From positions 62,001 to 126,000 of the forward strand of contig CAXNMF010000006.1 of NCBI GenBank assembly GCA_964203275.1: a stretch of DNA of 64,000 nucleotides, given 5' to 3'. The position numbers and the translations under genes are program-made. A model generated the notes under the pieces. The model saw only the letters and a program-made list of their open reading frames with translations. It was not told where the DNA came from and did not search any database. The stretch comes from Ga0077527 sp945862135 (GTDB taxonomy: Bacteria > Pseudomonadota > Gammaproteobacteria > Burkholderiales > SG8-41). The first letter of the stretch is position 1. Each line of letters starts with the position of its first letter. Of the stretch, positions 17,452-26,741 are shown piece after piece.

Positions 17452-18755
17452 GATGCAATGGCCGTATAAACGTAAATCACCGCAATACAAACCACCGTCA
17501 CCTTCACACTGAACACCCGGTTCAGCTTCAGCAATTCCCCGAAGGGCAATCCGTAACGCCCCGCCATCGCCAACATGGTGTTGGACATTGGGCAGGCCGT
17601 CAGGCCGACACCCCAGCTCATCAGGAAAGTCATCGCCAGCAGCGTCTGGTCCGGTTTCAAGGGCATCAGCCACGGCCCGAGAACCGACACCAGAATGATC
17701 GGATGCAGGCCCAGCCATGCACAAACGTTCATCACAATCAGCACCAGACTGGCTTCGAAAGCGCCGAACTGCGAGAACGGCAATCCGAGGTCCAGCACAT
17801 CGATTGCACCCGTCATGCCCGCCGAAAGGATGCCGGCCGCCAGAAACAGTGTCAGTTCGCCATTCATCCCGGGCAGTCGATGATGGATATGGCGTATCAG
17901 CGTGGTCCCGGTTCTGCGGCCACTACGCACCAGTAACGTCAACACCGTTACCAGCGAGGCCATCGCCGCGATAATGGCCAGCACCGACCACGCCGGCTGC
18001 CACTCATGAATCGCCAGCACGCTGATTGCGAGCACCGCCGGCACCCACAAGGCCTCAAGGTGCAGCGGATAGCCGACAAAATCACGCGCACCACCGTGAC
18101 GCGCTGAAGTCAGCGTGAACCAGGTCACAGTCATGCCTGCGGCTGCGACGGGCATACCCCAGAAAATCAGTTGCGTCAGACTGGCTTCAGGCGCCGCAGT
18201 CAAGGCCGCGGCCATCGCGCCGTAAAACGGCGACCACGCGGCACCGACAATGAAGGCCTGCGACAGGCCCATCGCCTGCTCCATCGTCAGCTTGGTTTTT
18301 GCACTGAGGCGGTCGGCGAATATCGCCACGGCGGAAAAATTGATCACTGCGCCGAACAGGTGCACGCCGATCATGGTCTTGAACAGCGCGCCGCGGCCGC
18401 GCTGAAGAGGTTCTGCTGTCGTCTCATGGCTGACCGCGATGAGCTGCAGGAATGAAACGGCAATCAGCATGCCGGACAACGGCACGTTTTGCGTCAGCGC
18501 CATTTCGATCAGTCCGCTGCCCCCACGCGCCATGCTCCAGGCAATGCCAAGCACGCCAAGTCCGGCAAGAACCAGCACCATGTAAAGCTGATGGGAAGGC
18601 AGGCGCGGCAACAGCAGCAGACAAGCCGACCAGGCGATGACGCCAGTCACCCATGCCGGGTAGCCGGGCAACCACACGGCAGCCACAACCAGGATGACCA
18701 CTGCTAAATAAAGCCACGCCGCAAGTGCGTTGCGCGGCGACACCGGATTGTTCAA
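17442..18755 (-). CDS. Multi-pass inner-membrane transporter of unknown substrate
   Basis: A 437-residue hydrophobic protein with about eleven transmembrane segments. It shows a rough two-halves arrangement and conserved-looking loops (AAWSPFYGAMAAAL; GVGLTACPMSNTMLAM). The overall design resembles the ion-transporter superfamily of permeases for anions and dicarboxylates, but no diagnostic motif allows a firm family call. Its stop codon lies inside a REP-like palindrome. The SDR gene upstream (stop at 18804) reads the same way with a 48-base gap, so the two may be co-transcribed. Confidence 0.7.
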   Translation of the reverse strand: MNNPVSPRNALAAWLYLAVVILVVAAVWLPGYPAWVTGVIAWSACLLLLPRLPSHQLYMVLVLAGLGVLGIAWSMARGGSGLIEMALTQNVPLSGMLIAVSFLQLIAVSHETTAEPLQRGRGALFKTMIGVHLFGAVINFSAVAIFADRLSAKTKLTMEQAMGLSQAFIVGAAWSPFYGAMAAALTAAPEASLTQLIFWGMPVAAAGMTVTWFTLTSARHGGARDFVGYPLHLEALWVPAVLAISVLAIHEWQPAWSVLAIIAAMASLVTVLTLLVRSGRRTGTTLIRHIHHRLPGMNGELTLFLAAGILSAGMTGAIDVLDLGLPFSQFGAFEASLVLIVMNVCAWLGLHPIILVSVLGPWLMPLKPDQTLLAMTFLMSWGVGLTACPMSNTMLAMAGRYGLPFGELLKLNRVFSVKVTVVCIAVIYVYTAIASGG

Positions 18756-18803
18756 CCGAGGACTTTCAGGAAGCCGGCGGGCGAACCCGCCGGCAAGTTG
18801 TGC

Positions 18804-19577
18804 TTAGAGCACGCCGGACAAACCACCGTCGACGTTGATGCAGCAACCGGTGACATAACTGGCAGCATCGGAGGCGAGGAATGCAATGACATTCGCCACT
18901 TCCTCGGACTCACCCACGCGCCCCATCGGCACGGTCTTGCCGGTGTCGGCGTAGTGCTGCTCCACCGTTTTGTTGGTCTTCGCGGCACGGCGCGCCTGCT
19001 GCATGGATTTGATTTTGCCCACCGCAACCACGTTGACGAGGATATTGTCCGGCGCGAGTTCTTTCGACAGCCCTTTGGCCAGAGCCAGGCCGGCGGCGCG
19101 GCTGACGGTGGTCGGGAACATTGCGGCGCCGGGCTGCTTGGCGCCGACCATGTTCAGGTTGATGATGCGGCCGCCGCCGACTTTTTTCATGTGCGGAATC
19201 GCGGCGCGCGTCGTGCGTACCTGCGCCATGACCTTGATTTCGATGTCGTTATGCCAGGCCGGATCGGTGACTTTGACAAACGGATCCTGGCCGGTGCCGC
19301 CGGCATTGTTGACAACAATGTCGAGACGGCCGAAATGTTTGGCGGCGTCGTCGATAAATTTCTCCATCTCGCCTTCCTTGGATGCGTCGGCAATAAGGCC
19401 CAGCACATCGTGACCCTGCTTTTTCAGCTCGTCGGCGAAGGCAGTGACCAGTTCGGCACGGCGCGCACAGAACGCGACTTTCGCACCCTCGGCCACCAGC
19501 CGCAGCACGGTGGACTTGCCGATGCCTTCGGTGCCGCCGGTGACAGCGGCGACTTTGCCTTTTAATCCGAGTTCCAT
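18804..19577 (-). CDS. SDR-family protein lacking the catalytic residues
   Basis: A 257-residue short-chain dehydrogenase fold. The cofactor motif TGGTEGIG (about residues 14-21) and NNAGG are intact, and the C-terminal NVDGG motif is present. The catalytic tetrad is not: the region that should read ISS reads NLNMVG, and the YxxxK site reads TTVSR (Tyr to Thr, Lys to Arg). The helix-4 Asn is also replaced (EIKV). The protein probably binds NAD(P) but cannot use the usual SDR proton relay. It may be a non-enzymatic or mechanistically different member. It lies upstream of the orphan permease. Confidence 0.85.
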   Translation of the reverse strand: MELGLKGKVAAVTGGTEGIGKSTVLRLVAEGAKVAFCARRAELVTAFADELKKQGHDVLGLIADASKEGEMEKFIDDAAKHFGRLDIVVNNAGGTGQDPFVKVTDPAWHNDIEIKVMAQVRTTRAAIPHMKKVGGGRIINLNMVGAKQPGAAMFPTTVSRAAGLALAKGLSKELAPDNILVNVVAVGKIKSMQQARRAAKTNKTVEQHYADTGKTVPMGRVGESEEVANVIAFLASDAASYVTGCCINVDGGLSGVL

Positions 19578-19693
19578 ACTGTGTTTCCTTTCGTCAGTGC
19601 AAGCGGGTTTCCGGAGAGGCGGGATTGTGACATATCCGTGCCCTGCGGGACGGGCTTGGCCTGCACACAGCAGCCGCGCTAAACTCGCTGCCC

Positions 19694-20656
19694 ATGATCA
19701 TCGCCATCCCTGACGACTACCACAATCTGGTCCGCACACTGGACTGCCTGAAAACCCTTGAAGGTCACGAGGTGCGCATCTTCACCGATGTTGCCCCGCC
19801 TGAAGCCCGACTGGTGCAGAACCTGCGCGACGCCGACATCATCTTGCCGATCCGTGAGCGCACGCGCTTCACGCGCGGCATTATCGAGCAACTACCGAAG
19901 CTGAAGCTGTTCAGCCAGACCGGCCGCAGCTTCCATCATATCGACGTAGAGGCCTGCAACGATCGTGGCATCACGATCCTGTCGGGCGGCCACCCTTCAC
20001 CCTACACGGTGGCGGAACATACCTGGGCACTGATCCTCGGCAGCTGGCGTGACGTTGCGCGCGAATGCGATGGCATGCGCCAGGGCGTCTGGCGGCCGCG
20101 CTTCAACACCGGCCTGCACGGAAAAACGCTGGCGGTCCTCGGGCTCGGCACCATCGGCGGCCTGATCGCGCAGACCGGCGCCAGCTTCGGCATGCGCGTG
20201 CTGGTGTGGGGCCGGGAAAATTCACTGAACGCCGCGAAAGCCGCCGGCTACGCAATCGCCGCAAGCCAGGACGACCTGTTTGCGCAGGCCGACGTGCTGG
20301 TGGTGATGGCACGGCTGTCGAAGGACACGCGCGGCCTGGTCAAAGCGGCGCATCTCGCGCAAATGAAACCGTCAGCGCTGCTGATCAACACTGCACGCGC
20401 TGAACTGATCGAGCCGGGCACGCTGGTGGCGGCGCTGAAGGCCGGTCGCCCCGGCATGGCCGCAACAGACGTCTATGAGAACGAACCGGTGCAGCACGGC
20501 GACCATCCGCTGCTCAAGCTGGACAATGCGCTGTGCACTAACCACAGTGCATGGCTGGAGAAGGGCACTTACGAAGCCTACTTCGGGGAAGCCTTCGCCA
20601 ACGCGGTGGCCTTCGCCGCGGGAAAACCCGTAAAAGTTGCCAACGCGCCGCGCTAG
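19694..20656 (+). CDS. D-isomer-specific 2-hydroxyacid dehydrogenase
   Basis: A 320-residue NAD-dependent dehydrogenase of the phosphoglycerate dehydrogenase-like family. The Rossmann motif is GLGTIGG (about residues 153-159). The catalytic Arg is in NTARAELI, the Glu in YENEP and the His in CTNHSAW, so the triad is complete. It lacks an ACT domain, so it is not a full-length SerA. Reduction of a 2-keto acid is expected; the substrate is unknown. Its stop codon shares the bases CTAG with the stop of the convergent diguanylate cyclase gene. Confidence 0.87.
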   Translation: MIIAIPDDYHNLVRTLDCLKTLEGHEVRIFTDVAPPEARLVQNLRDADIILPIRERTRFTRGIIEQLPKLKLFSQTGRSFHHIDVEACNDRGITILSGGHPSPYTVAEHTWALILGSWRDVARECDGMRQGVWRPRFNTGLHGKTLAVLGLGTIGGLIAQTGASFGMRVLVWGRENSLNAAKAAGYAIAASQDDLFAQADVLVVMARLSKDTRGLVKAAHLAQMKPSALLINTARAELIEPGTLVAALKAGRPGMAATDVYENEPVQHGDHPLLKLDNALCTNHSAWLEKGTYEAYFGEAFANAVAFAAGKPVKVANAPR

Positions 20657-22566
20657 GCGGCGCTGATGCCCGCTGCGGCACTCTCCCCTTCTTCAACGAC
20701 CTTGACCTGATTGCGCCCGAAATCCTTGGCGTGATACAGAGCGCCATCGGCACGCAGAAGCGCCGCGTCGGCCGCATCATCCGAAGCCTTCATTGCAGAA
20801 ATGCCGATGCTGGCAGTGACTGAAATCGCCTTGCCGTCGTGAATGATGGCTGCAGCCGCAATCTTGCCGCGCAGACGTTCGGCGAATTCACTGGCTGCGA
20901 TCAAAGTGGCGCCCGCCAGCAGGATGGCGAACTCTTCGCCACCGAGCCGGCTGCAAAGGTCAACCCGGCGCGTTTCATCGCGGATCAGCATCGCCACCTG
21001 CCGCAATACTTCATCGCCGGCCGCATGGCCGTGGGTGTCATTGATGCGCTTGAAATAGTCGAGGTCCAGCATCAGCACCGCCACCTGATGCGCGCCGAAA
21101 CGCTTCACACGCGCAAATTCCTCCTCCAGGCGGCCCATGAAAGTGCGGCGGTTGGGCAATCCGGTCAGGGCATCAGTGGTCGCCATTTCCAGCAATTCGG
21201 CCTGAAGACGTTTGCGCTCGGTAATGTCTTCGACCACCCGCAGGAAATACAGCGGCTCACCGGCATGATCCGTAACCAGCGACACCGTGCGATTGCCCCA
21301 GATCACGCGGCCATCCTTGCACACATAACGCTTTTCAGCGGTCAGGCTGGGAATTCCGCTCATCAGGCGCTCCCGAAACAGTCCTTCATTATCCTGATCC
21401 TCAGGATGGGTGACACTGGTCGAGGGCGACCCGACCAGTTCCTCACGGGTATATCCCAGCATGTCGCAGAATTTGCGGTTGACTGCAAGATAACGACCAT
21501 CCAGTGAGGTGTGCGCAATACCGATTGCGGCCTGCTCGAATGTCGCGCGAAAACGCGCCTCGCTGGTCGCCAATGCAATCGCAGAACGCTCCTGCCGGTG
21601 GACCGCCACCACAAGCATGGCAGCAAAACCGAGAATCGCTGCGGTAATCAGTGCGGCCAGAAAATAATCACGGTTGCGATTGCGCATGAACTCGGCCAGC
21701 ACTTCATCCCGGGAGGCGCCAACCGCAACAATCAGCGGATAACCCGGCAGCGTTCGATAACTCACATAGCGGGTAACGTTGTCGACGCCTTTCTGACTGA
21801 GTATTTCACCGACATCGCTGCGCGACTGCTCCCGCAACAGGGTTTCTTCCGCCATGTCGTCACCGAAACTCAGCGTACTGCCGACGCGGCGCGCGCGTGA
21901 GATGCCGTCGAGACCGACCAACATCACCAGCCCCTGCTTGCCGATTTCGGCCTTTTGATAGAAGCGGGTGAAATAATCGGGATTCACGGAAAGCACGATG
22001 ATGCCGCCAAATGAACCGTCAGCCTTGCTCAGCGGACGACTGATCGGAACCTGCCAGGTATCGGATACCCGCCCCAGCAACGGTGTGCTGATATGCAGGT
22101 CATCACGACCACGACGCAACTGATGCACCCGGAAATACTCACGATCGGAATAGTTGACCGGCGGCACCGGTTTGCTGCTCACCACGACATTTCCACGCTC
22201 GTCTGTGATACTGACGATACTGAACAGGCTTTCGTCGATGATGCCGTCTTTGACGTACTGCTCAATATCCATTCTGGCGCCGATGCGCCGGTATTCGTGT
22301 CGCAGGAACAACAGCACGCCATCAAGGCCTTTGAGCGTGCGCGCCACATGTTCTTCGTAGGCCACCGCCAGATTGGAATTCTGCTTCACCACCGAGGCGA
22401 TGACTTCATCGCGCTCCGCCCGCTCTTCGGTGAGGATCATGGTCCACAAGCCGCCAATCAGAAGCAGCGCGAAAATGACAATCGCTACAGTCACATCGCC
22501 ACCGCGACCGGAGACGCCGGCTTTCAGCCGGGCCATCAACGTTTGCGGGGGTTGCGTCGCCGGCAT
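20653..22566 (-). CDS. Membrane diguanylate cyclase with PAS domain
   Basis: A sensor diguanylate cyclase of about 637 residues. It has an N-terminal transmembrane helix (VTVAIVIFALLLIGG), a periplasmic dCache/PDC-type sensor of about 260 residues, and a second helix (FLAALITAAILGFAAML). A PAS domain follows (RATFEQAAIGIAHTS ... DITERK), then a GGDEF domain with active site RLGGEEF. An inhibitory I-site RxxD (RRVD) lies exactly five residues before GGEEF, so product inhibition by c-di-GMP is likely. The frame is open to 22608, but the ATG at 22566 follows an AGGATC site and avoids overlap with the upstream gene. The signal sensed is unknown. Confidence 0.9.
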   Translation of the reverse strand: MPATQPPQTLMARLKAGVSGRGGDVTVAIVIFALLLIGGLWTMILTEERAERDEVIASVVKQNSNLAVAYEEHVARTLKGLDGVLLFLRHEYRRIGARMDIEQYVKDGIIDESLFSIVSITDERGNVVVSSKPVPPVNYSDREYFRVHQLRRGRDDLHISTPLLGRVSDTWQVPISRPLSKADGSFGGIIVLSVNPDYFTRFYQKAEIGKQGLVMLVGLDGISRARRVGSTLSFGDDMAEETLLREQSRSDVGEILSQKGVDNVTRYVSYRTLPGYPLIVAVGASRDEVLAEFMRNRNRDYFLAALITAAILGFAAMLVVAVHRQERSAIALATSEARFRATFEQAAIGIAHTSLDGRYLAVNRKFCDMLGYTREELVGSPSTSVTHPEDQDNEGLFRERLMSGIPSLTAEKRYVCKDGRVIWGNRTVSLVTDHAGEPLYFLRVVEDITERKRLQAELLEMATTDALTGLPNRRTFMGRLEEEFARVKRFGAHQVAVLMLDLDYFKRINDTHGHAAGDEVLRQVAMLIRDETRRVDLCSRLGGEEFAILLAGATLIAASEFAERLRGKIAAAAIIHDGKAISVTASIGISAMKASDDAADAALLRADGALYHAKDFGRNQVKVVEEGESAAAGISAA

Positions 22567-22570
22567 GATC

Positions 22571-23413
22571 CTAAAGCACCCGCCACAAAGCCCCGTCGCA
22601 TGCGGCATGGCCGTTGCGTTCGAGTCGGATCAATGATGCATGCAGCGAGCGCATTGCAACGTTATGGATACGCGCCGGCACGTCGTCATAGGCATGGGCC
22701 ACCAGCACTTCCAGCGTTGCCGGCCCTACGAGTGACAATGCTGCACGCACTTTGTCCTCGCGCTTCAGGCGGTGTGCAACCAGGCGCCGCACTTCGTCGT
22801 GCGGCGTTTCAATGACATGACCGTGCCCCGGCGCCAGCGCCCCGATCGGCAATTGCAGCAGGCGTTGCAGCGAATCCAGATAGGCCTGCATGTCGCCGTC
22901 GGGCGGTGATATCACCACGGTAGAGCCCTGCATGACGTGATCACCGGTAAACAGCACGCCGCGGTCTTCGAGCAAATAACACAAATGGTTTGATGCATGG
23001 CCGGGGGTATGCACGGCGCGCAGGCTGAATCCGTCACAGGCAACGACATCTCCATCGACAAGGGCACGGTCCGGCGCAAAAGTTTCATCCTGACGGCCAT
23101 CGGTCGGCACACGGCCAAATCCGAACACCTGTGCACCGGTCGCTGTCTTCAGCGACAGTGCCAGCGGTGAGTGATCGCGATGGGTATGTGTGCAGAAAAT
23201 CCAGCGCAGGCGGCCATCGGCCGCGGCCAGCAGCGCCTCGCGGTGCGAGTCGATTTCTGGGCCGGGGTCAATCAGCGCGAGGTCATCATGGCCGAGCAGA
23301 TAGGCATTCGTACCGGGGCCGGTCATTACGCCCGGATTTGGCGCGGTCAGTCGACGCACGCCGGGTGCGATCTCGACCACTTCACCGGGAATGATGGGAA
23401 TCAATTCTGCCAC
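22571..23413 (-). CDS. MBL-fold metallohydrolase (LACTB2/RNase-like branch)
   Basis: A 280-residue metallo-beta-lactamase-fold hydrolase. The zinc signature HTHRDH is at about residues 76-81. Downstream are HTPGHASNH and the metal Asp in FTGDHVM, and a C-terminal winged-helix-like tail (VAHRLKRED ... VGPATLEVLV). Bacterial and mitochondrial relatives (LACTB2-like) hydrolyse thioesters or RNA. The start overlaps the Nudix gene by 13 bases, so the two are coupled; Nudix plus MBL is a known pairing. Confidence 0.87.
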   Translation of the reverse strand: MAELIPIIPGEVVEIAPGVRRLTAPNPGVMTGPGTNAYLLGHDDLALIDPGPEIDSHREALLAAADGRLRWIFCTHTHRDHSPLALSLKTATGAQVFGFGRVPTDGRQDETFAPDRALVDGDVVACDGFSLRAVHTPGHASNHLCYLLEDRGVLFTGDHVMQGSTVVISPPDGDMQAYLDSLQRLLQLPIGALAPGHGHVIETPHDEVRRLVAHRLKREDKVRAALSLVGPATLEVLVAHAYDDVPARIHNVAMRSLHASLIRLERNGHAACDGALWRVL

Positions 23414-24261
23414 TGCCCTGCGCCTTCTTTTGTACCCGCTTCCTCGTAACCGGGCTCACCCGGCAGATAACGCCGGCCGTCCTTGCCGATTCGCGGCATC
23501 AGCGGACGCACATTGCCCTGTATCGAATCAAGACTGCGGCGCAGGCTGGCCACATCGTTGCAATCGGCAAAGGTTTCCAGCGTGCGCACCGTCGGCGTTC
23601 GCATCTCGAACTCGCCACGCTTGTGCAGCGTCAACGCACCAGCGGGACTGATCCAGGTGGCCGCAATGGTCTCGTGATCGTCATGGAAAGGCTCTTGATC
23701 AGGCGGCGCCTCGGCCATGAAAAATCGCGTGTCATAACGCCGCGGCGCGGTGACCGGCGTAATCCAGTGCGCGAAATACGTCAGTTGATCGGCGGCAAGC
23801 TGCAATCCTTCAGCCGCAATCAGTGCGGCAAAATCAATTTCACCGGCATTCAATTGCCGGCGATGTGCATCAAAACGCGCGGCGACCTGTTCATCGGTCA
23901 GCGTGATCATGCGGCCGGCATTGTCGCGAGCCAGCAGCAGACCGGATTCTTCGAACGCTTCACGGATTGCAGCTGCCCAGTAAGCGAGCCCGTCTGCGGT
24001 CATGCCAAGTACCCCGCTCGCTGCAACATCATCGAGGCAATTACATAAGCCATTGTTTTTAAATAATAAATCAGCATCATCCAAGCCGCCGCCGGGAAAC
24101 ACATACATCCCCGGCACAAACCCCGACTTGAGATTGCGCCGCATCATCAATACTTCGATGCCGCCTGTCGTGTCTCGCACGATGGTGACCGTGGCCGCCG
24201 GCATCGCCGGTGCCGGCACACGATCCTGATCAGCGACCGTTTTTCCGCTTTTGCTGTTCAC
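23401..24261 (-). CDS. Nudix hydrolase (NUDT19-like)
   Basis: A 286-residue Nudix-fold enzyme. The Nudix helix core AIREAFEESGLLLA (about residues 117-130) gives the catalytic REAFEE. An insertion of roughly 35 residues separates it from the preceding glycine-rich strand (FPGGGLDDAD). That insertion is characteristic of the NUDT7/19 CoA-diphosphatase-like branch. CoA or acyl-CoA hydrolysis is therefore the best guess, and it would fit the acyl-thioester activity possible for the MBL partner encoded immediately downstream. Confidence 0.85.
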   Translation of the reverse strand: MNSKSGKTVADQDRVPAPAMPAATVTIVRDTTGGIEVLMMRRNLKSGFVPGMYVFPGGGLDDADLLFKNNGLCNCLDDVAASGVLGMTADGLAYWAAAIREAFEESGLLLARDNAGRMITLTDEQVAARFDAHRRQLNAGEIDFAALIAAEGLQLAADQLTYFAHWITPVTAPRRYDTRFFMAEAPPDQEPFHDDHETIAATWISPAGALTLHKRGEFEMRTPTVRTLETFADCNDVASLRRSLDSIQGNVRPLMPRIGKDGRRYLPGEPGYEEAGTKEGAGQWQN

Positions 24262-24298
24262 GCCTTGCCTTTCAGTTTCATATTCGCGATCAAATTCA

Positions 24299-25168
24299 TC
24301 ACGACTGTTGAACCAGCAGTTTGATCAGGCTGGACGTGTCGAGCTTACCACCGCCCTGTTTCTGCACGCTGGCGTAGAACTGGTCGATCAGTGCAGTGGT
24401 CGGCAACTGCGCACCGTTGCCGCGCGCCGCTTCCATCGCGATGCGCAGATCTTTGCGCATCAGGTCTACCGCAAACCCGAAATCGAATTTTCCGTCGACC
24501 ATCGTCTTGCCGCGATTCTCCATCTGCCATGAAGTGGCCGCGCCCTTGGAGATCACATCAACCACACGTTTGCCATCGAGACCGGCATGCAGCGCAAACG
24601 CCAGCCCCTCGGCCAATCCCTGCACAACACCGGCGACACAGATCTGGTTGACCATCTTGGTTTTCTGGCCGGCGCCCGATTCCCCCATCAGCGTGACCGC
24701 GCGGGCGTAATGCTTGATCACCGGCTCGGCCCGCTCATAGGCCGCAACATCGCCCCCGACCATAACGGTCAGAATGCCCTGCTCGGCGCCGGATTGGCCA
24801 CCGGACACGGGGGCATCGAGGAAATGTAATCCGCGTGCCTTTGCCACGTCGTACAACTCCTGCGCGACGCTGGCGGATGTCGTCGTATGGTCAACAAAAA
24901 TCGCATCACGCGTCATTGCTGCAAAAGCGCCGCCATCACCCGCAGTGACCTGACGTAGGTCATCGTCGTTCCCCACGCAACTGAATACGAACGCTGCATC
25001 TCGAGCTGCTGCGGCCGGCGTATCGGCCGCCGAACCGCCGTGACGCGCAACCCAGGCCTCGGCCTTGGCACGGGTGCGGTTATAAACGGTGACGTTATGG
25101 CCGGCCTTGGCCAGATGACCGGCCATTGGAGCCCCCATCACGCCGGTGCCGATAAATGCGAGTTTCAT
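24299..25168 (-). CDS. NAD(P)-dependent beta-hydroxyacid dehydrogenase
   Basis: A 289-residue member of the 3-hydroxyisobutyrate dehydrogenase / tartronate semialdehyde reductase family. The N-terminal motif is FIGTGVMGAPMAGHLAKAGH (residues 5-24), the substrate motif DAPVSGGQSGA is at about 118-128, and the catalytic Lys lies in GQKTKMVNQ. It probably oxidises or reduces a three- or four-carbon hydroxyacid. It could be glxR/garR-like or mmsB-like; the sequence alone does not decide. It stands upstream of the Nudix-MBL pair on the same strand. Confidence 0.87.
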   Translation of the reverse strand: MKLAFIGTGVMGAPMAGHLAKAGHNVTVYNRTRAKAEAWVARHGGSAADTPAAAARDAAFVFSCVGNDDDLRQVTAGDGGAFAAMTRDAIFVDHTTTSASVAQELYDVAKARGLHFLDAPVSGGQSGAEQGILTVMVGGDVAAYERAEPVIKHYARAVTLMGESGAGQKTKMVNQICVAGVVQGLAEGLAFALHAGLDGKRVVDVISKGAATSWQMENRGKTMVDGKFDFGFAVDLMRKDLRIAMEAARGNGAQLPTTALIDQFYASVQKQGGGKLDTSSLIKLLVQQS

Positions 25169-25261
25169 CCTTGGAATCCTTAACAGTCATTTAAAGCGGC
25201 AGTGAATATATCGACAAAACACGGCCATACGAAATGCATTTCTTCAGAGTTTGCAAATAAT

Positions 25262-25280
25262 AATGAGAACGGTTATCATT
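25262..25280 (+). promoter_or_regulatory. Fur box upstream of tonB
   Basis: AATGAGAAC-G-GTTATCATT is a 9-1-9 dyad with one mismatch between the arms, very close to the Fur consensus (GATAATGATAATCATTATC). A -35-like TTGACT follows at 25288, with only a weak -10 near 25312. The site lies in the 185-base gap before the iron-uptake operon and predicts repression by ferrous Fur. Confidence 0.8.
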
Positions 25281-25353
25281 AATATGATTGACTTGTAATT
25301 ATTTGATTTTAAAAGATATTTAAGATCGACCTGGTTTCATTCATTTCTGCGCC

Positions 25354-25989
25354 GTGCCCAACTCATCAACACCACGCAACAACCATCTGTCCGGCATCAC
25401 TATCTCGGTGGCCTTGCACACGGCCGCCATTGCCGGTGTGCTCAGTTATGCACCGGCAAGACAAACGTTACTGGACATCGCTCCGGTCATGGTCAGCCTG
25501 TTGCCGCCGCAGAAACCGGAAATTCCGCAGCAACTGCCCAAACCCAAACCGGTGGTCAAACAGGCCTACCGCAAAGTCGATCCGATTCCACAAACGGTTT
25601 TGACTACACCGGAATCAGCGCCGGCGCCGGCAGCCACGGTCGCACCGCCGCCACCGACAGAACCACGCCCCGCGGAACCGGTTGCCGCTACACAACCGGC
25701 ACCGGTCGCACCGCCGCGATTCAACGCGAACTACCTGAACAATCCCGCGCCGCGCTACCCGGCGGTTTCACGCCGCCTGCGCGAAGAAGGCCGCGTCACT
25801 TTGCGAGTCTTCGTTGATGCCCAGGGATTGCCCGCACGTATCGAACTGCGTACCTCCAGCGGTTATGAACGGCTTGACCACATTGCACTGGAAACCGTCA
25901 GGCAGTGGAAATTTGTGCCTGCACGCCGCGGTGATGAAGCCATCAGCGCCTGGGTACTCGTCCCCATTTCATTCAGTCTAAGGAGTTAA
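25354..25989 (+). CDS. tonB: TonB energy transducer
   Basis: A 211-residue TonB protein. It has an N-terminal membrane anchor (ITISVALHTAAIAGVLSYA), then a Pro-rich periplasm-spanning linker with PKPKP and PAPAATVAPPPP repeats (about residues 50-125). The C-terminal TonB domain follows (RYPAVSRRLREEGRVTLRV ... ALETVRQWKFVPA). The start is GTG and has no strong ribosome site. It couples the proton gradient to the siderophore receptor encoded downstream. The exbB start follows its stop by 3 bases, with an AGGAG spanning the stop. Confidence 0.93.
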   Translation: MPNSSTPRNNHLSGITISVALHTAAIAGVLSYAPARQTLLDIAPVMVSLLPPQKPEIPQQLPKPKPVVKQAYRKVDPIPQTVLTTPESAPAPAATVAPPPPTEPRPAEPVAATQPAPVAPPRFNANYLNNPAPRYPAVSRRLREEGRVTLRVFVDAQGLPARIELRTSSGYERLDHIALETVRQWKFVPARRGDEAISAWVLVPISFSLRS

Positions 25990-25992
25990 AAC

Positions 25993-26736
25993 TTGGAACC
26001 GCAACAAACCATCGGCCTTGGCCATTTTCTCGGACAGACTGATGTGGTCGGTAAAACCCTGCTGGTAATCCTGCTGCTGATGAGCATGGTCACCTGGTAC
26101 CTGATCATCACCAAAACGGTTAGCGCATTCCTGCAGCGCCGCAGCTCCAGGCGTTTTCTTGATGCATTCTGGAATGCGCCGTCCCTTCAATCCGTGGCGA
26201 CCACGCTTGAACAGCAGCATCCGGACGAACCGTTTTCACATCTGACCTGGCATGCGATCGTCGCTGTGCGCCATCACCAGCGGCACGGTGCCCATAAGCT
26301 GGATGAAGCCGGCTCGGGTGCAGACTTCGTCACCCGCTCGATGCGGCGCGTCATCGACGAAGAAACGGCGCGCTTCGAATCCGGACTCACCATACTCGCA
26401 TCAGTCGGCAGCACCGCGCCCTTCATCGGTTTGTTCGGAACGGTATGGGGCGTCTATCACGCGCTCGTCAATATCGGCATGAGTGGTCAGAGCACGCTGG
26501 ACAAAGTCGCCGGCCCGGTCGGCGAAGCGCTGATCATGACCGCGCTGGGCCTCGCCGTCGCCATTCCCGCAGTGCTCGCCTACAACTTCGCGGTGCGCAG
26601 CAACCGCATGGTGCTGGCGCAGCTCGATTCGTTTGCACATGACCTGTATGCATTCCTGACCACCGGCTCCCATGTCAACGATGTGGCGACGGTCGCGCCG
26701 GTACGCCCTGCCGCGGTCGCCAGGGCAGGAGCCTGA
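25993..26736 (+). CDS. exbB: ExbB proton-channel subunit
   Basis: A 247-residue MotA/TolQ/ExbB-family protein with three transmembrane helices. The conserved helix-2/3 regions are present (SVGSTAPFIGLFGTVWGVYHALVNIG; VGEALIMTALGLAVAIPAVLAYN). The start is an uncommon TTG, but AGGAG at 25981-25985 sits at a good distance, and the frame does not allow a better start. It forms the pentameric channel around ExbD that energises TonB. The gene order is tonB-exbB-exbD. Confidence 0.94.
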   Translation: MEPQQTIGLGHFLGQTDVVGKTLLVILLLMSMVTWYLIITKTVSAFLQRRSSRRFLDAFWNAPSLQSVATTLEQQHPDEPFSHLTWHAIVAVRHHQRHGAHKLDEAGSGADFVTRSMRRVIDEETARFESGLTILASVGSTAPFIGLFGTVWGVYHALVNIGMSGQSTLDKVAGPVGEALIMTALGLAVAIPAVLAYNFAVRSNRMVLAQLDSFAHDLYAFLTTGSHVNDVATVAPVRPAAVARAGA

Positions 26737-26741
26737 CCATC

